A stretch of 64,000 nt of DNA. Origin: Lachnospiraceae bacterium. GTDB lineage: Bacteria > Bacillota > Clostridia > Lachnospirales > Lachnospiraceae. The stretch lies in assembly GCA_015057275.1 (NCBI GenBank), contig SVEO01000001.1, forward strand, positions 124,001 to 188,000, given 5' to 3'. Each line of letters opens with the position of its first letter. Position 1 is the first letter of the stretch. Positions 17,978-26,860 of the stretch are shown here, one piece after another. The position numbers and the translations under genes are program-made. The notes beneath the pieces were generated by a model. The model had not been told where the DNA came from. It did not search any database and saw nothing but the letters and a program-made list of their open reading frames with translations.

Positions 17978-18826
17978 TTATTCTGCAGCTTCCACCATAA
18001 TAATATGTCCGGATGCTTCGCGATAATGTGCAGCAACTGCCTCCTTTGACTCGCCCGGTGCAAGATTCTCAATTGGTGTACGGTAAGTGATGCCTCCCAT
18101 GTATACACCACCTCGCTTCATCAGCTTATAATATACATACAACTTACTGTATGTTTTTTCTCCAATATTTTCAACGATAATCTTGCCATCCTCGCCGGTA
18201 ATTGTAAGTTCATCCTCCATAAGGGAATCTGAACTGAAATAACCACTCGACAAATCAGTTACCACATATTCTTTGGACGCCGTAAACATTTCTTTGTTTT
18301 GCTCTAACACAAGTACCGATGCCCCGGCCGGTAATGTTGTAATCTGAAAACTATATGTAATCTCGCCATCTGATAATGTAATGCGCGCAATTTGAAGTGT
18401 CTGCTCGCTGTTATTTGTCACAATAAGCGACAATACATTGTGAATCGATTCATTGCTTCCGTCCTCAACAAACAGCCCGTTGTAACCGCCGACTGCTTCA
18501 ATACACAGATTAGCGTCACTTAGTTTTGGCAGCTCCATGTTTTCCTGTGCAACAAAACCCAGCACCCCGGAAATGTCAAGTTTGCCTTCCCCCGGTATCT
18601 CGATGTCTCCGGGCGTTGTCTTCTCACCGGTCGACACTTCTCCCTGATTCGGATTGATACCGTTCGTTTCGCCCTCGCCATTTTTTTTGTCAGCACTACA
18701 TTTGCCTAACAAAAATACAAGAACTGCAAGTATTACCACCAAAATTCCTACACCAAGCGTTCGTTCTCTGCGCGCTTGTAATCGCCTTTTCTCTTTATTG
18801 TTCTCTTTGATTAATTTATTCGCCAT
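17978..18826 (-). CDS. Membrane-anchored extracellular protein, unknown function
   Basis: 282 aa from the ATG at 18826, 7 nt after GGAGAG. A short basic cytosolic head, one membrane helix (about 26-42), a low-complexity Gly/Glu/Thr linker, and a beta-rich extracellular domain of about 200 residues. The domain contains a FxxxDLSSGYFSSDS stretch and a C-terminal LAPGESKEAVAAHY typical of immunoglobulin-like folds that tolerate FxLxK-type repeats. No catalytic motif is visible. Sandwiched between the S26 peptidase-like gene (upstream) and the PqqD gene, it may be the substrate or sensor of that pair (inference). Confidence 0.75.
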   Translation of the reverse strand: MANKLIKENNKEKRRLQARRERTLGVGILVVILAVLVFLLGKCSADKKNGEGETNGINPNQGEVSTGEKTTPGDIEIPGEGKLDISGVLGFVAQENMELPKLSDANLCIEAVGGYNGLFVEDGSNESIHNVLSLIVTNNSEQTLQIARITLSDGEITYSFQITTLPAGASVLVLEQNKEMFTASKEYVVTDLSSGYFSSDSLMEDELTITGEDGKIIVENIGEKTYSKLYVYYKLMKRGGVYMGGITYRTPIENLAPGESKEAVAAHYREASGHIIMVEAAE

Positions 18827-18932
18827 GTTAATCTCTCCATTCTTTTGCGCAATCACTCTTCTTTTTATGTCGCATTAAGTATACTGCATCTTCGTATAAA
18901 ATTCCATATGTTTTTACATCATTTACTTCATT

Positions 18933-19892
18933 TTAGCGCTTCACAATCCGAGCCAGCAGACGGTATCCTTTCCAAAACAACGGACGAATCCGCACAGTAT
19001 ATCGCCAAACATGCGCAAAGAAATCCCATACAAAATCTCCCTTTGTAATCCATTTCCCTTTCCTCTTTACCCGTGTGACAACGCCGATAAGCTGGTCTCT
19101 TTTTATCGGTCCCTCAATTATATGCTGCGCATCGCCGACGATATAGTACGCCATGTTATCATTCCTCACTTCACAGTCCGCATCATCCCATACAATCGGT
19201 TTTACCCGGTGGATTCGATGCAAAACATATTGCCCGGTGGTTCGGCGAAACAGCACGATATCTTTTGCCCGAACATCCGATAAAATCGGTTCGAGATACA
19301 CATCATCCCTGCCGGATTTCAAAAACGGGGCCATGCTCATGCCGGTCACCGTAAGCGATACCGCGCGCCCCTCTGCCAAAAGTTCCGACAAAACACTTAA
19401 ATATTCCTGGGCATCAACTATGCGAAGTGCATCTTTTCCCAAATTTCGCATGTGAATCCGTGTCTTATGATAAGCAAGGATTTCCTCGAGTGGAATCATG
19501 TCTCTGCGAAGAGTAAAAAATGTAGTTTCCGGTGCAAGGTAAAAATCATATCTATCGTTATATGAAGTTTCTCTCACACAATAACCTTTTCGCTCAACTT
19601 TATCGTCCGCGTAAGTATGTTGTCTAATAATATGCGATTTATCTTTATAAACCGTAACCCCATCGTCGTAACCCTTTTTCTCGGCCTCCGTCAACTGCCA
19701 TACATCTTTCTTTATGGAAAATGTGACTACAATAGGTCCCTCTTCTGCAGATATTTGCGTCATCTTAAACTCATACGCCGTCTGTTCCCCTTGTGGAACG
19801 AAAAATGCTTGCAGACTCTCATCCGTTTCAAACGAAATATCCGATTCTATTTTAATAAAAATACTGCCAATCTGCAGTTCCAAGTGAGTCAT
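18933..19892 (-). CDS. S24/S26 (SipW-type) peptidase domain protein with N-terminal extension
   Basis: 319 aa from the ATG at 19892, 7 nt after GAGGAG. The C-terminal half has the signal-peptidase core: TVTGMSMAPFL with the nucleophile serine, AKDIVLFRR, and VLHRIHRV, where the second catalytic residue is His as in SipW and archaeal-type enzymes. YIVGDA follows. There is no clear membrane helix. The first 150 residues form a separate domain I do not recognise. Such soluble S24/S26 proteins often accompany PqqD proteins in peptide-maturation loci. It is the first gene of the PqqD operon. Confidence 0.75.
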   Translation of the reverse strand: MTHLELQIGSIFIKIESDISFETDESLQAFFVPQGEQTAYEFKMTQISAEEGPIVVTFSIKKDVWQLTEAEKKGYDDGVTVYKDKSHIIRQHTYADDKVERKGYCVRETSYNDRYDFYLAPETTFFTLRRDMIPLEEILAYHKTRIHMRNLGKDALRIVDAQEYLSVLSELLAEGRAVSLTVTGMSMAPFLKSGRDDVYLEPILSDVRAKDIVLFRRTTGQYVLHRIHRVKPIVWDDADCEVRNDNMAYYIVGDAQHIIEGPIKRDQLIGVVTRVKRKGKWITKGDFVWDFFAHVWRYTVRIRPLFWKGYRLLARIVKR

Positions 19893-19941
19893 GAACATTC
19901 TCCTCTCATAGCCGGCCCGCATACGGCGCCTGCTTTTATCC

Positions 19942-19970
19942 ATTATACGTAGTTTCCAATAATTCTTCAA
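19942..19970 (-). promoter_or_regulatory. Promoter of the S26/PqqD operon
   Basis: TTGAAG (19965-19970), 17 nt, TATAAT (19942-19947). Confidence 0.75.
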
Positions 19971-20096
19971 TATCTTTTTCTAGCCACACCCTGAAATTTA
20001 TGTTATAGTGTATAATAGCAGTGTAAGGCATGGCACAGCATGCCGTCGGCTCACAAATTTATGATTTCACATATTAATTTTTCAGGAGATAACCTT

Positions 20097-21092
20097 ATGA
20101 AGCTACTTTTTATTTTTACCGGCGGTACGATTGGCAGCACGGTGCAGTGCGATTTTATTTCGACCGATAGCGCCAAGCCGTATCTTCTAATTCAGGCATA
20201 TAAAGAACGATTCGGACTTGTGGCAGACTACGATGCAATTCAACCGTACACCGAGCTTAGTGAAAATAATACCGGCGAAACCATTCAGATGTTGATTGAA
20301 AGTGTGATGGAGCAGCTTTCTGCCGGCTACGATGGCATCATTGTCACACATGGCACCGACACATTGCAGTATTCGGCTGCGGCATTGGCTTATGCGACTG
20401 CGGGCTGCGACATTCCGATTTGTCTTGTGTCGAGCAATCGTCCGATTGAACACCCACAGGCCAATGGTCTTGCAAATCTGCACGGGGCGATTCGCTTCAT
20501 CGAGCAGGTGGGCACACCGGGTGTTTGGGTAAGCTACCAAAATCCAGGCGATGTCGTAAAAATTCACCGCGGCACCCGTCTACTTGGTGCAGAAGCATTT
20601 TCAGAGTACATCCGAAGTATTTATGACTCATACTATGGGTGGTTTGATGATAAATTCGAGTTTCAGCAAAATGAGACATACGGTGAGAAAATTGATGAGC
20701 AACCGGCGCTTTGTGGCAATGTACCGTTAAATCCTGCGACACACATTTTGCGTATCGAGCCGTATCCGGGTATGCATTACCCGCAAATTACCACGGATGT
20801 AAATTATATTCTCCACGGCACATTCCATTCCGGCACGATTAACACAAAATCTGAGACAATTAAGGACTTTTTCCTGACTACACACGCCAAAGGTATAAAA
20901 ACATATCTCGTCGGCGTTTCCTCCGGCATTTCTTATGAGAGCACAAAGTGGTTTGATGAACTCTACATCTCGCCGCTACATGATATTTCGCCTGTGGCAG
21001 CTTATGTGAAATTATGGATGAGCTCGGCATTCGGTCTTGATGTGGATGCGATTATGCAGAAATCGTTGGCCGGAGATATTGTCCCGTTATAA
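20097..21092 (+). CDS. Type I L-asparaginase
   Basis: 331 aa from the ATG at 20097, after AGGAG. Both catalytic threonine motifs are present: FTGGTIGST near residue 7 and VTHGTDT near 85. No signal peptide, so cytosolic type I. It hydrolyses asparagine to aspartate and ammonia. Monocistronic, with a near-consensus TATAAT at 20011-20016 upstream but a poor -35, and a strong terminator after it. Confidence 0.9.
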   Translation: MKLLFIFTGGTIGSTVQCDFISTDSAKPYLLIQAYKERFGLVADYDAIQPYTELSENNTGETIQMLIESVMEQLSAGYDGIIVTHGTDTLQYSAAALAYATAGCDIPICLVSSNRPIEHPQANGLANLHGAIRFIEQVGTPGVWVSYQNPGDVVKIHRGTRLLGAEAFSEYIRSIYDSYYGWFDDKFEFQQNETYGEKIDEQPALCGNVPLNPATHILRIEPYPGMHYPQITTDVNYILHGTFHSGTINTKSETIKDFFLTTHAKGIKTYLVGVSSGISYESTKWFDELYISPLHDISPVAAYVKLWMSSAFGLDVDAIMQKSLAGDIVPL

Positions 21093-21145
21093 AACAGAAA
21101 CACATGCGTTTGGCGAATCACGCTCTGACTATCGGTCGTTATAAC

Positions 21146-21188
21146 AAAAAAGTTTCCTGTAATATGATATATTGCAGGAAACTTTTTT
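21146..21188. terminator. Bidirectional terminator between asparaginase and sodium symporter genes
   Basis: AAAAAAGTTTCCTG (21146-21159) pairs with CAGGAAACTTTTTT (21175-21188); the stem carries A and T runs, so it works for both convergent genes. Confidence 0.95.
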
Positions 21189-21190
21189 CA

Positions 21191-22594
21191 TTACAATTTA
21201 ATAATACCTAAACTCATCAGGAAAAGCATCAAAAGAAGTATCGGAGCAACCACTTTAATCATGACGATATAAAGCGTTCTTCTGCCAAACTTCTGGCCGG
21301 TCTTTTCCACTTCATCAATCACGGTCTTTGGTTTAAGAATCCAACCAATCATGATACATGTGCCAATTGCTACGATTGGCATCAGGATGTTGTTACTAAT
21401 GTAATCCATGATGTCAAGAATTTGACCCGCCTTAAATGTCGGGAAGTCAACTTCGAAGTACCACATATTGTAACCGAGGCAGACAACCATACCGCCCACA
21501 AGTGCAATTATTGTTTCGATAATTACTGCCTTAATTCTGCTAAGATGGAAACGGTCCATAAGTGAGGAAACGACTGCTTCCATAACGGACATCGCACTTG
21601 TAATTGCCGCGAAAAGCACCATCGCAAAGAAAAGGCAACCAATGAGGTTTCCGACACCTCCCATCGCTTCAAACACCTTTGGCAAGGAAACGAACATCAG
21701 GCTCGGGCCGGATGCTTCCATCCCCTCTCTGCCCATGAAGGTAAAGACCGCCGGAATAATCATAACACCGGCAAGCAATGCCACCAATGTATCGAAAATT
21801 TCAATCTGATTTACCGACTTCTTTAAGCTGGCATCGTCACGCACATAGGAACCATACGCAACCATGATACCCATCGCAACGCTCAAGCTGAAGAACAACT
21901 GTCCCATGGCATCAAGCAACACAGTGAAAAATTTCTTCCATGTGAGACCTTCCAAGTTTGGAATCATGTATGCTTTCAAGCCTTCCAGACCAGTTCTTGT
22001 TATACCATTTGTATCCGTGTACTTTAATGTAATTGAGAAAATAGAAATCGCAATTACCAAAAGAATCAAAATCGGCATCATAACCTTTGAGGATGATTCA
22101 ATGCCCTTGTTTACACCACGGAATACGATTACTGCAACGATTGCCAGGAAAATAATCATCGTAATCATCGGCTCATACTGCGCGGTAATAAATCCGGTAA
22201 AATAGCCATCTTTCGCTGCTGCTATACCTTCGCCGGTCAAAAACGCCCAAAAATACTTTACAACCCAGCCGCCAATGACACTATAATACGGCATAATAAT
22301 GACTGGTACGAGACAGGCAAATACGCCAAGGAAACTCCATTTCTTACTGAGTTTCTTGTACGCAGTCAACGGACTCTGCTTTGTCTTACGTCCGATAGCG
22401 ATTTCTGTAATCAAAAGTGTAAACCCGAAGGTAAGTGCCAGTACAATATATGTAACCAAAAACAAACCGCCGCCGTCTTTCGCTGCCAAATACGGAAATC
22501 TCCAAATGTTACCCAATCCAACCGCGCTGCCTGCTGCCGCAAGCACGAACCCGATGGAACCTGAAAATGATTTTCTGTTTTCTTCTTTCTGCAT
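21191..22594 (-). CDS. Sodium-dependent neurotransmitter/amino-acid symporter (NSS family)
   Basis: 467 aa, about 11 membrane helices. Helix 1 carries the NSS signature AAGSAVGLGNIWRFPYL, with the unwound Na+ and substrate site residues. These transporters (LeuT, MhsT, TnaT) take up amino acids with Na+. The substrate is not readable. Monocistronic, with a consensus promoter. Confidence 0.95.
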   Translation of the reverse strand: MQKEENRKSFSGSIGFVLAAAGSAVGLGNIWRFPYLAAKDGGGLFLVTYIVLALTFGFTLLITEIAIGRKTKQSPLTAYKKLSKKWSFLGVFACLVPVIIMPYYSVIGGWVVKYFWAFLTGEGIAAAKDGYFTGFITAQYEPMITMIIFLAIVAVIVFRGVNKGIESSSKVMMPILILLVIAISIFSITLKYTDTNGITRTGLEGLKAYMIPNLEGLTWKKFFTVLLDAMGQLFFSLSVAMGIMVAYGSYVRDDASLKKSVNQIEIFDTLVALLAGVMIIPAVFTFMGREGMEASGPSLMFVSLPKVFEAMGGVGNLIGCLFFAMVLFAAITSAMSVMEAVVSSLMDRFHLSRIKAVIIETIIALVGGMVVCLGYNMWYFEVDFPTFKAGQILDIMDYISNNILMPIVAIGTCIMIGWILKPKTVIDEVEKTGQKFGRRTLYIVMIKVVAPILLLMLFLMSLGIIKL

Positions 22595-22632
22595 ATAACT
22601 TCTCCCTACTATTTTTTCATAACATAGCGCCT

Positions 22633-22661
22633 ATTATAACCGCAAACGGGAGAAGTGTCAA
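22633..22661 (-). promoter_or_regulatory. SigA promoter of the NSS symporter gene
   Basis: TTGACA (22656-22661), 17 nt, TATAAT (22633-22638): both boxes are consensus. Confidence 0.9.
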
Positions 22662-22794
22662 ATTTTATTTAAACTGCTTGCCGATGGTGCTGCCGCCGGT
22701 AATTACACATATGTTTTTCGTAATAAGTTACCCCTTTATTTAAATTTTTATTGTTCTACATAAAAGGCCACACTAAATTTCGCATATTTGTCTT

Positions 22795-23124
22795 TTATTC
22801 TGCGTACCCTATTCCCGAAAGGAAGGTGTTCGCATGAAAAAAACAAATCAAACGGACCGCGCAAAAAATGTCTATGACGACGGAAACATTCCGGAAATAG
22901 ACTTGTCGCAGAATAAATCTCAGTATGAGAATGTCGAGCCGCTGCCGGAATCTTTCAGACCGCGTCGCGACGGCCCGGGTGGCGATGACTTTACAACTCT
23001 TTGCATTTTTTGTGTATGGAAAAAGCATTGTATGATGCCAATATTCTTTTTCATTTCTGTATTCAACTAGTTCAAAGAAAATATCATTTTCAACTAACAA
23101 AACCTTTGCATCATCCAAGGTCAT
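22795..23124 (-). CDS. Small hypothetical protein, 3' part antisense to the neighbour (probable remnant)
   Basis: 109 aa from the ATG at 23124. The first ~48 residues (MTLDDAKVLLVEND ... LFPYTKNAK) look like a real soluble alpha/beta protein. From about 22985 onward the frame is the complement of the opposite small gene and turns into Arg/Phe-rich sequence. The authentic gene is therefore probably truncated at a rearrangement junction. Start is preceded by a weak AAGGGCGG. Confidence 0.45.
   Translation of the reverse strand: MTLDDAKVLLVENDIFFELVEYRNEKEYWHHTMLFPYTKNAKSCKVIATRAVATRSERFRQRLDILILRFILRQVYFRNVSVVIDIFCAVRLICFFHANTFLSGIGYAE
22834..23070 (+). CDS. Small hypothetical protein, probably chimeric at its 3' end
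   Basis: 78 aa frame with a good ribosome site (GGAAGGTG, 5 nt before ATG). The first 51 residues are polar and protein-like, ending RRDGPGGD; the remaining 27 are Cys/Phe-rich and are exactly antisense to the coding start of the convergent gene at 23124. I think only the first part is an authentic gene, and that the original stop has been lost. No function recognised. Confidence 0.5.
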   Translation: MKKTNQTDRAKNVYDDGNIPEIDLSQNKSQYENVEPLPESFRPRRDGPGGDDFTTLCIFCVWKKHCMMPIFFFISVFN

Positions 23125-23177
23125 ACACACACCGCCCTTTTATTACTATTCATTCATATTTCAATCGCTAATTTTAT

Positions 23178-24563
23178 TTACTTTCTTGACAGCAGAACCA
23201 CCGACTCCACATGAAAACTCTGCGCAAACTGGTCCACGGCCTGCGCTTTTACCAGCCGATATCCATGCTCGGTCAGGTACTTCACATCGCGTGCGAGCGT
23301 CGCCGGGTCGCAACTGACATAGACAATTTTCTCCGGAGCCATTTCGACCATCGTGGAAAGCAGCACCTCGTCGCAACCCTTGCGCGGCGGATCGACACAA
23401 ATGACATCCGGGCGGGTTTCCTTAGACGCCTCGGCCTTGTGTTTCTTATAATATGCCGGCACGACTTCTTCGGCTTTGCCGACGAAAAATTCAGCATTTG
23501 TGATATTGTTGAGGGCGGCGTTGCGCTTCGCATCGGCGATTGCTTCCGGCACGATTTCTACGCCGAGCACCTTTTTTGCCTTTTTAGCGAGAAACAGCGA
23601 AATGGTACCGATGCCGCAGTACAAGTCCCAGACAACCTCTTTGCCGGTAAGGCCGGCGAACTGAAGCGCCTTGCCGTAGAGCTTCTCGGTCTGCTGTGGG
23701 TTGACCTGATAAAAGGATTGCGGTGAAATCTGAAATTTGATATCGCCGATATAGTCTGTAATGAAACCGTCGCCGAAAATGTGCAGCGTCTCCTTGCCAA
23801 GAATCACGTTTGTTTTCTCGGTGTTAACGTTCAATGAAATCGACGTCATGCCCTCAATCTTTTTCAAAATTGCAATCAGGCGTTCCGGCTGCGGAATCTT
23901 GCGGCCGTTGATAATGAGGCAGACCATAATCTGTCCGGTTTTGAAGCCGACGCGCACCAATATGTGACGCACAAGCCCCTTACCGGTCGCTTCGTCGTAC
24001 GGTGTCACGTGGCATTCTCTCATGTAACTTTTTACAGCGTCGAGCGCTTCATCGAGCTTTGGATGCCCGAGGTAACATTTCTTAGTCTCCATGATGTCAT
24101 GCGTGCGTCCGGCATAAAAGCCGCTGATGATTTCCTTTGTGCCCTTGCGGTAACCGACCGGAAATTGCGACTTATTACGATAGCAAAACGGCTCATCCAT
24201 ACCGATAATCGGCAAGTATTCAAAGTCCTCACGGCTCACTTTGCCGATGCGCTCAAGCGCGTTTAATACTTTTGCTTCCTTGAATCGTAGCTGGGCCTCA
24301 TAAGACATTTCCTGCAGCTGGCAGCCACCGCATTTGCGGGCAATCGGGCAACACGCCTGAACACGGTCTGCTGACGGCGTAACAATCTTCATCAGCCGTG
24401 CAAATCCGTACGAAGCATTTACCTTCATTACTTTTACCTCTGCCACGTCGCCGACGATAGCATCTTTAATAAACAGCGGATAGCCATCGACTTTAGCGAT
24501 GCCCTCTCCGCTGCTACCCATATCCTCTATTTTTACTGTCAATTCATCATTTTTCTGCAACAT
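23178..24563 (-). CDS. rlmD: 23S rRNA (uracil-C5)-methyltransferase, RlmD/RlmCD type
   Basis: 461 aa from the ATG at 24563, after AAGGAG. N-terminal TRAM domain (about 1-60), the iron-sulfur cysteines in CCPIARKCGGC, the SAM site DLYCGIGTIS, DPPRKGC and the catalytic VYVSCDPATLARD. It methylates a specific uracil in 23S rRNA. It is the last gene of an operon with the YhaM-like nuclease (9 nt upstream) and the HtrA-like protein. Confidence 0.93.
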   Translation of the reverse strand: MLQKNDELTVKIEDMGSSGEGIAKVDGYPLFIKDAIVGDVAEVKVMKVNASYGFARLMKIVTPSADRVQACCPIARKCGGCQLQEMSYEAQLRFKEAKVLNALERIGKVSREDFEYLPIIGMDEPFCYRNKSQFPVGYRKGTKEIISGFYAGRTHDIMETKKCYLGHPKLDEALDAVKSYMRECHVTPYDEATGKGLVRHILVRVGFKTGQIMVCLIINGRKIPQPERLIAILKKIEGMTSISLNVNTEKTNVILGKETLHIFGDGFITDYIGDIKFQISPQSFYQVNPQQTEKLYGKALQFAGLTGKEVVWDLYCGIGTISLFLAKKAKKVLGVEIVPEAIADAKRNAALNNITNAEFFVGKAEEVVPAYYKKHKAEASKETRPDVICVDPPRKGCDEVLLSTMVEMAPEKIVYVSCDPATLARDVKYLTEHGYRLVKAQAVDQFAQSFHVESVVLLSRK

Positions 24564-24572
24564 ATGCACTCC

Positions 24573-25526
24573 TTACCATTCGCCGGTCTTGCGCAGATTC
24601 GATTCAAACAAACGGTTGTAGCCGAGCCACTCTGTACCTTCCGGCGGAATGCTGGAGCTAAGAATCTCGGTGATGGTTTCCATCTTCGCGTCGGTGTTAT
24701 CAGCGAGGTTCAAGGCAATCGCCTCGACTAACGCCGGCTTTTTCGGGGAACCGTATTCCAGTTCGCCGTGATGCGCCAAAATGCAGTGACGCAGCTCATT
24801 CGCCAACTTGACCGGAAAGCCCGGCAGTTCGCGCACTTTTTCGGCAATCATCTCGCTGCCCATCACGATGTGGCCGATGAGCTGCCCTTCGTCAGTGTAG
24901 TCGTTAATCGGGAACTTCGACAGCTCGCGGATTTTACCCATGTCATGGAAAATTGCCGCCGTCAAAAGCAGGCTTTTATTGAGCACCGGATAGCGTGTCA
25001 CATAATATTGGCACAACTTCGTTACCGAGAGCGTATGCTCCAAAAGACCGCCGATAAATCCGTGGTGCACGCTCTTGGCTGCCGAATGATTTTTAAATGC
25101 CGCGATAAATTCCGCGTCCTCCACGAAGAAAGCTTCCAAAAGTGCCTTTAAATGCGGATTCTCAATTTTGTCGATAATGCCGAGCAGCTCCGCGAACATA
25201 CTGTTAATGTCGTAACGGCTGACCGGCAAATAATCGCCCGGCTCATACTCGTCCTGTGAAACCACGCGCACGCGCTTCACATTCAACTGCAATACATTGT
25301 TGAAACTGACCACATCTGCTACCACGTCGATATAATCAAGCGCATCGAAATCGCCGATGCCCATCGAATTTACTTCCCAAATTTTCGCATCGATGCTGCC
25401 TGTCTTATCCTGCAGAGTGCAGGAAATATACGGCTTGCCGTTCTTTGTCACAAAGTTTCCCTTTGTCTTACATAAATAAATATCTGAGATTCTGTCACCT
25501 TCGCGTATCTGCTCAATATATTTCAT
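24573..25526 (-). CDS. YhaM-type 3'-5' exoribonuclease (OB-fold + HD domain)
   Basis: 317 aa, the family's usual size. N-terminal OB fold (KPYISCTLQDKTGSIDAKIW), then an HD domain with H...HD signatures: SVHHGFIGGLLEHT, IFHDMGK, and ILAHHGE. YhaM trims RNA and single-stranded DNA ends in Firmicutes. In an operon with rlmD and the HtrA-like gene, suggesting RNA maintenance. Confidence 0.9.
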   Translation of the reverse strand: MKYIEQIREGDRISDIYLCKTKGNFVTKNGKPYISCTLQDKTGSIDAKIWEVNSMGIGDFDALDYIDVVADVVSFNNVLQLNVKRVRVVSQDEYEPGDYLPVSRYDINSMFAELLGIIDKIENPHLKALLEAFFVEDAEFIAAFKNHSAAKSVHHGFIGGLLEHTLSVTKLCQYYVTRYPVLNKSLLLTAAIFHDMGKIRELSKFPINDYTDEGQLIGHIVMGSEMIAEKVRELPGFPVKLANELRHCILAHHGELEYGSPKKPALVEAIALNLADNTDAKMETITEILSSSIPPEGTEWLGYNRLFESNLRKTGEW

Positions 25527-25541
25527 TTTTCATTACTCCTT

Positions 25542-26747
25542 TTATCCTTCTTTTCCCACGACAACTTCCAATTCATACTCATTGTATGTACTCGTGCCCT
25601 GACGCATAACTGTGACGATTACCGGCTCACCGACCTTTGTCTGCTCAATGCCTTTTTTTAAGTCCGACAATGTCTGCACCTTCTGCTCGCCGATTTTGAC
25701 AATAATATCACCGTTCAAAATGCCGTCTTTGTACGCCGGTGAGCCCATCACTACGCTTTTTACATACACACCGCCAGGCATCGATTCATTGGCACCGATT
25801 TTAATTTCCTCGGTCACCGCAATGCCATGAATGCCCAAATACGGAACCGGCAAGCCGTTGACCAGATTTTCCATCGTCTCCTTTAGGCTGTCGATGCTGT
25901 ACGCCGCAATTACCGGCCGATTTTCGCTGTATGGAACCGTACCTAAAATGTTTCCGTCCGTATCAAGCAAAAATCCATCACCCGGATAACTTAAATTCGT
26001 CTGAATGATGGCGAGTGTGCCATCGACGATGACTTCCTCCGCTTTGCTAAGAATAGTACCCTTGAACACCGACGGCTCATAGCCCGACACGAAGCTGACA
26101 AATATCACTTCGTCACCGACTTCTGCCGTCTCTCCGCTGCCCCAGAAAGGCGTACGGATATTTTTCAGCGTATTTTCCAAAATATCTTCCATCGATACTT
26201 CCAGCAAAGCGAGATTATGTCGATTATCCTGCGTTTTAATTGCACCGATATAACTTTCACCGCTGCAAAAAGTAAGCTGTATACTGTCCGCACCGTTCAC
26301 TGACGAAACGTCGGCCGCCACCAGTACGGCTGACTGAGTTACCGCCACAATCACTCCGCTGACCGTACGTTTTTCCTCGCCGTCGCTTACCAAAATATGC
26401 ACGAGACAGCGCATTAGTTCTTCGGTTTCGGCCTGCTCCGTGTTCTCGCTTCCATTACCGGTCTCATTCTCTGCGCCCGGTTGTTCCTCGCCCGGTTTAT
26501 CCTCATCGCTTGGTGCTTCCGGAATCACAAAAGAAGTCTCCTGCTCATGATTCTCTTTATTTCTTTTCCCAAAAAGCTCATATTTTGTCAAACAATAGTC
26601 GACCACAAACACAAGCACAATCAATGCCAGCACAAACCCAATGATGATTTTCCACGCCGGCCGTCTTTTCTTCGGCGCCGGCGGCAAAATTCGTTCCGTT
26701 ACATAAGAGAAACTTTCGGCTTCTCCGCCATTCTTCTCGTCGTACAT
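25542..26747 (-). CDS. HtrA/S1C-like membrane protein with PDZ domain, catalytic triad lost
   Basis: 401 aa from the ATG at 26747, 6 nt after GGAGAAG. Cytosolic head, one membrane helix (about 32-50), a Glu-rich linker, a trypsin-like domain and a C-terminal PDZ domain (PYLGIHGIAV, then AYKDGILNGDIIVKIG). Aligned by eye with DegP/HtrA, the catalytic His is Asp (AADVSS), the Asp is Asn (HNLALLEV), and the GNSGG serine is Asp (YPGDGFLL). Proteolysis is therefore unlikely; a binding or sensing role is inferred. First gene of the yhaM-rlmD operon. Confidence 0.85.
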   Translation of the reverse strand: MYDEKNGGEAESFSYVTERILPPAPKKRRPAWKIIIGFVLALIVLVFVVDYCLTKYELFGKRNKENHEQETSFVIPEAPSDEDKPGEEQPGAENETGNGSENTEQAETEELMRCLVHILVSDGEEKRTVSGVIVAVTQSAVLVAADVSSVNGADSIQLTFCSGESYIGAIKTQDNRHNLALLEVSMEDILENTLKNIRTPFWGSGETAEVGDEVIFVSFVSGYEPSVFKGTILSKAEEVIVDGTLAIIQTNLSYPGDGFLLDTDGNILGTVPYSENRPVIAAYSIDSLKETMENLVNGLPVPYLGIHGIAVTEEIKIGANESMPGGVYVKSVVMGSPAYKDGILNGDIIVKIGEQKVQTLSDLKKGIEQTKVGEPVIVTVMRQGTSTYNEYELEVVVGKEG

Positions 26748-26781
26748 TCTCTTCTCCAATAAATTTGTTGATGTTTCCCTC

Positions 26782-26810
26782 ATTATAATGTAAAATATAC
26801 AGAAAAGCAA
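26782..26810 (-). promoter_or_regulatory. Promoter of the HtrA-like/yhaM/rlmD operon
   Basis: TTGCTT (26805-26810), 17 nt, TATAAT (26782-26787). The start would lie about 28 nt before the ATG. Confidence 0.7.
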
Positions 26811-26860
26811 GATTTAGTGTTGGTATGGTCGGCGTGTTCTCACGCCGCCGGGAGGTAAGA

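Noticed and set aside
23106..23124. CCAAGGTCAT match to the tex/PH leader element
   Set aside because: Only 10 bases agree; it is the start codon region of a small gene and the other parts of the element are absent.
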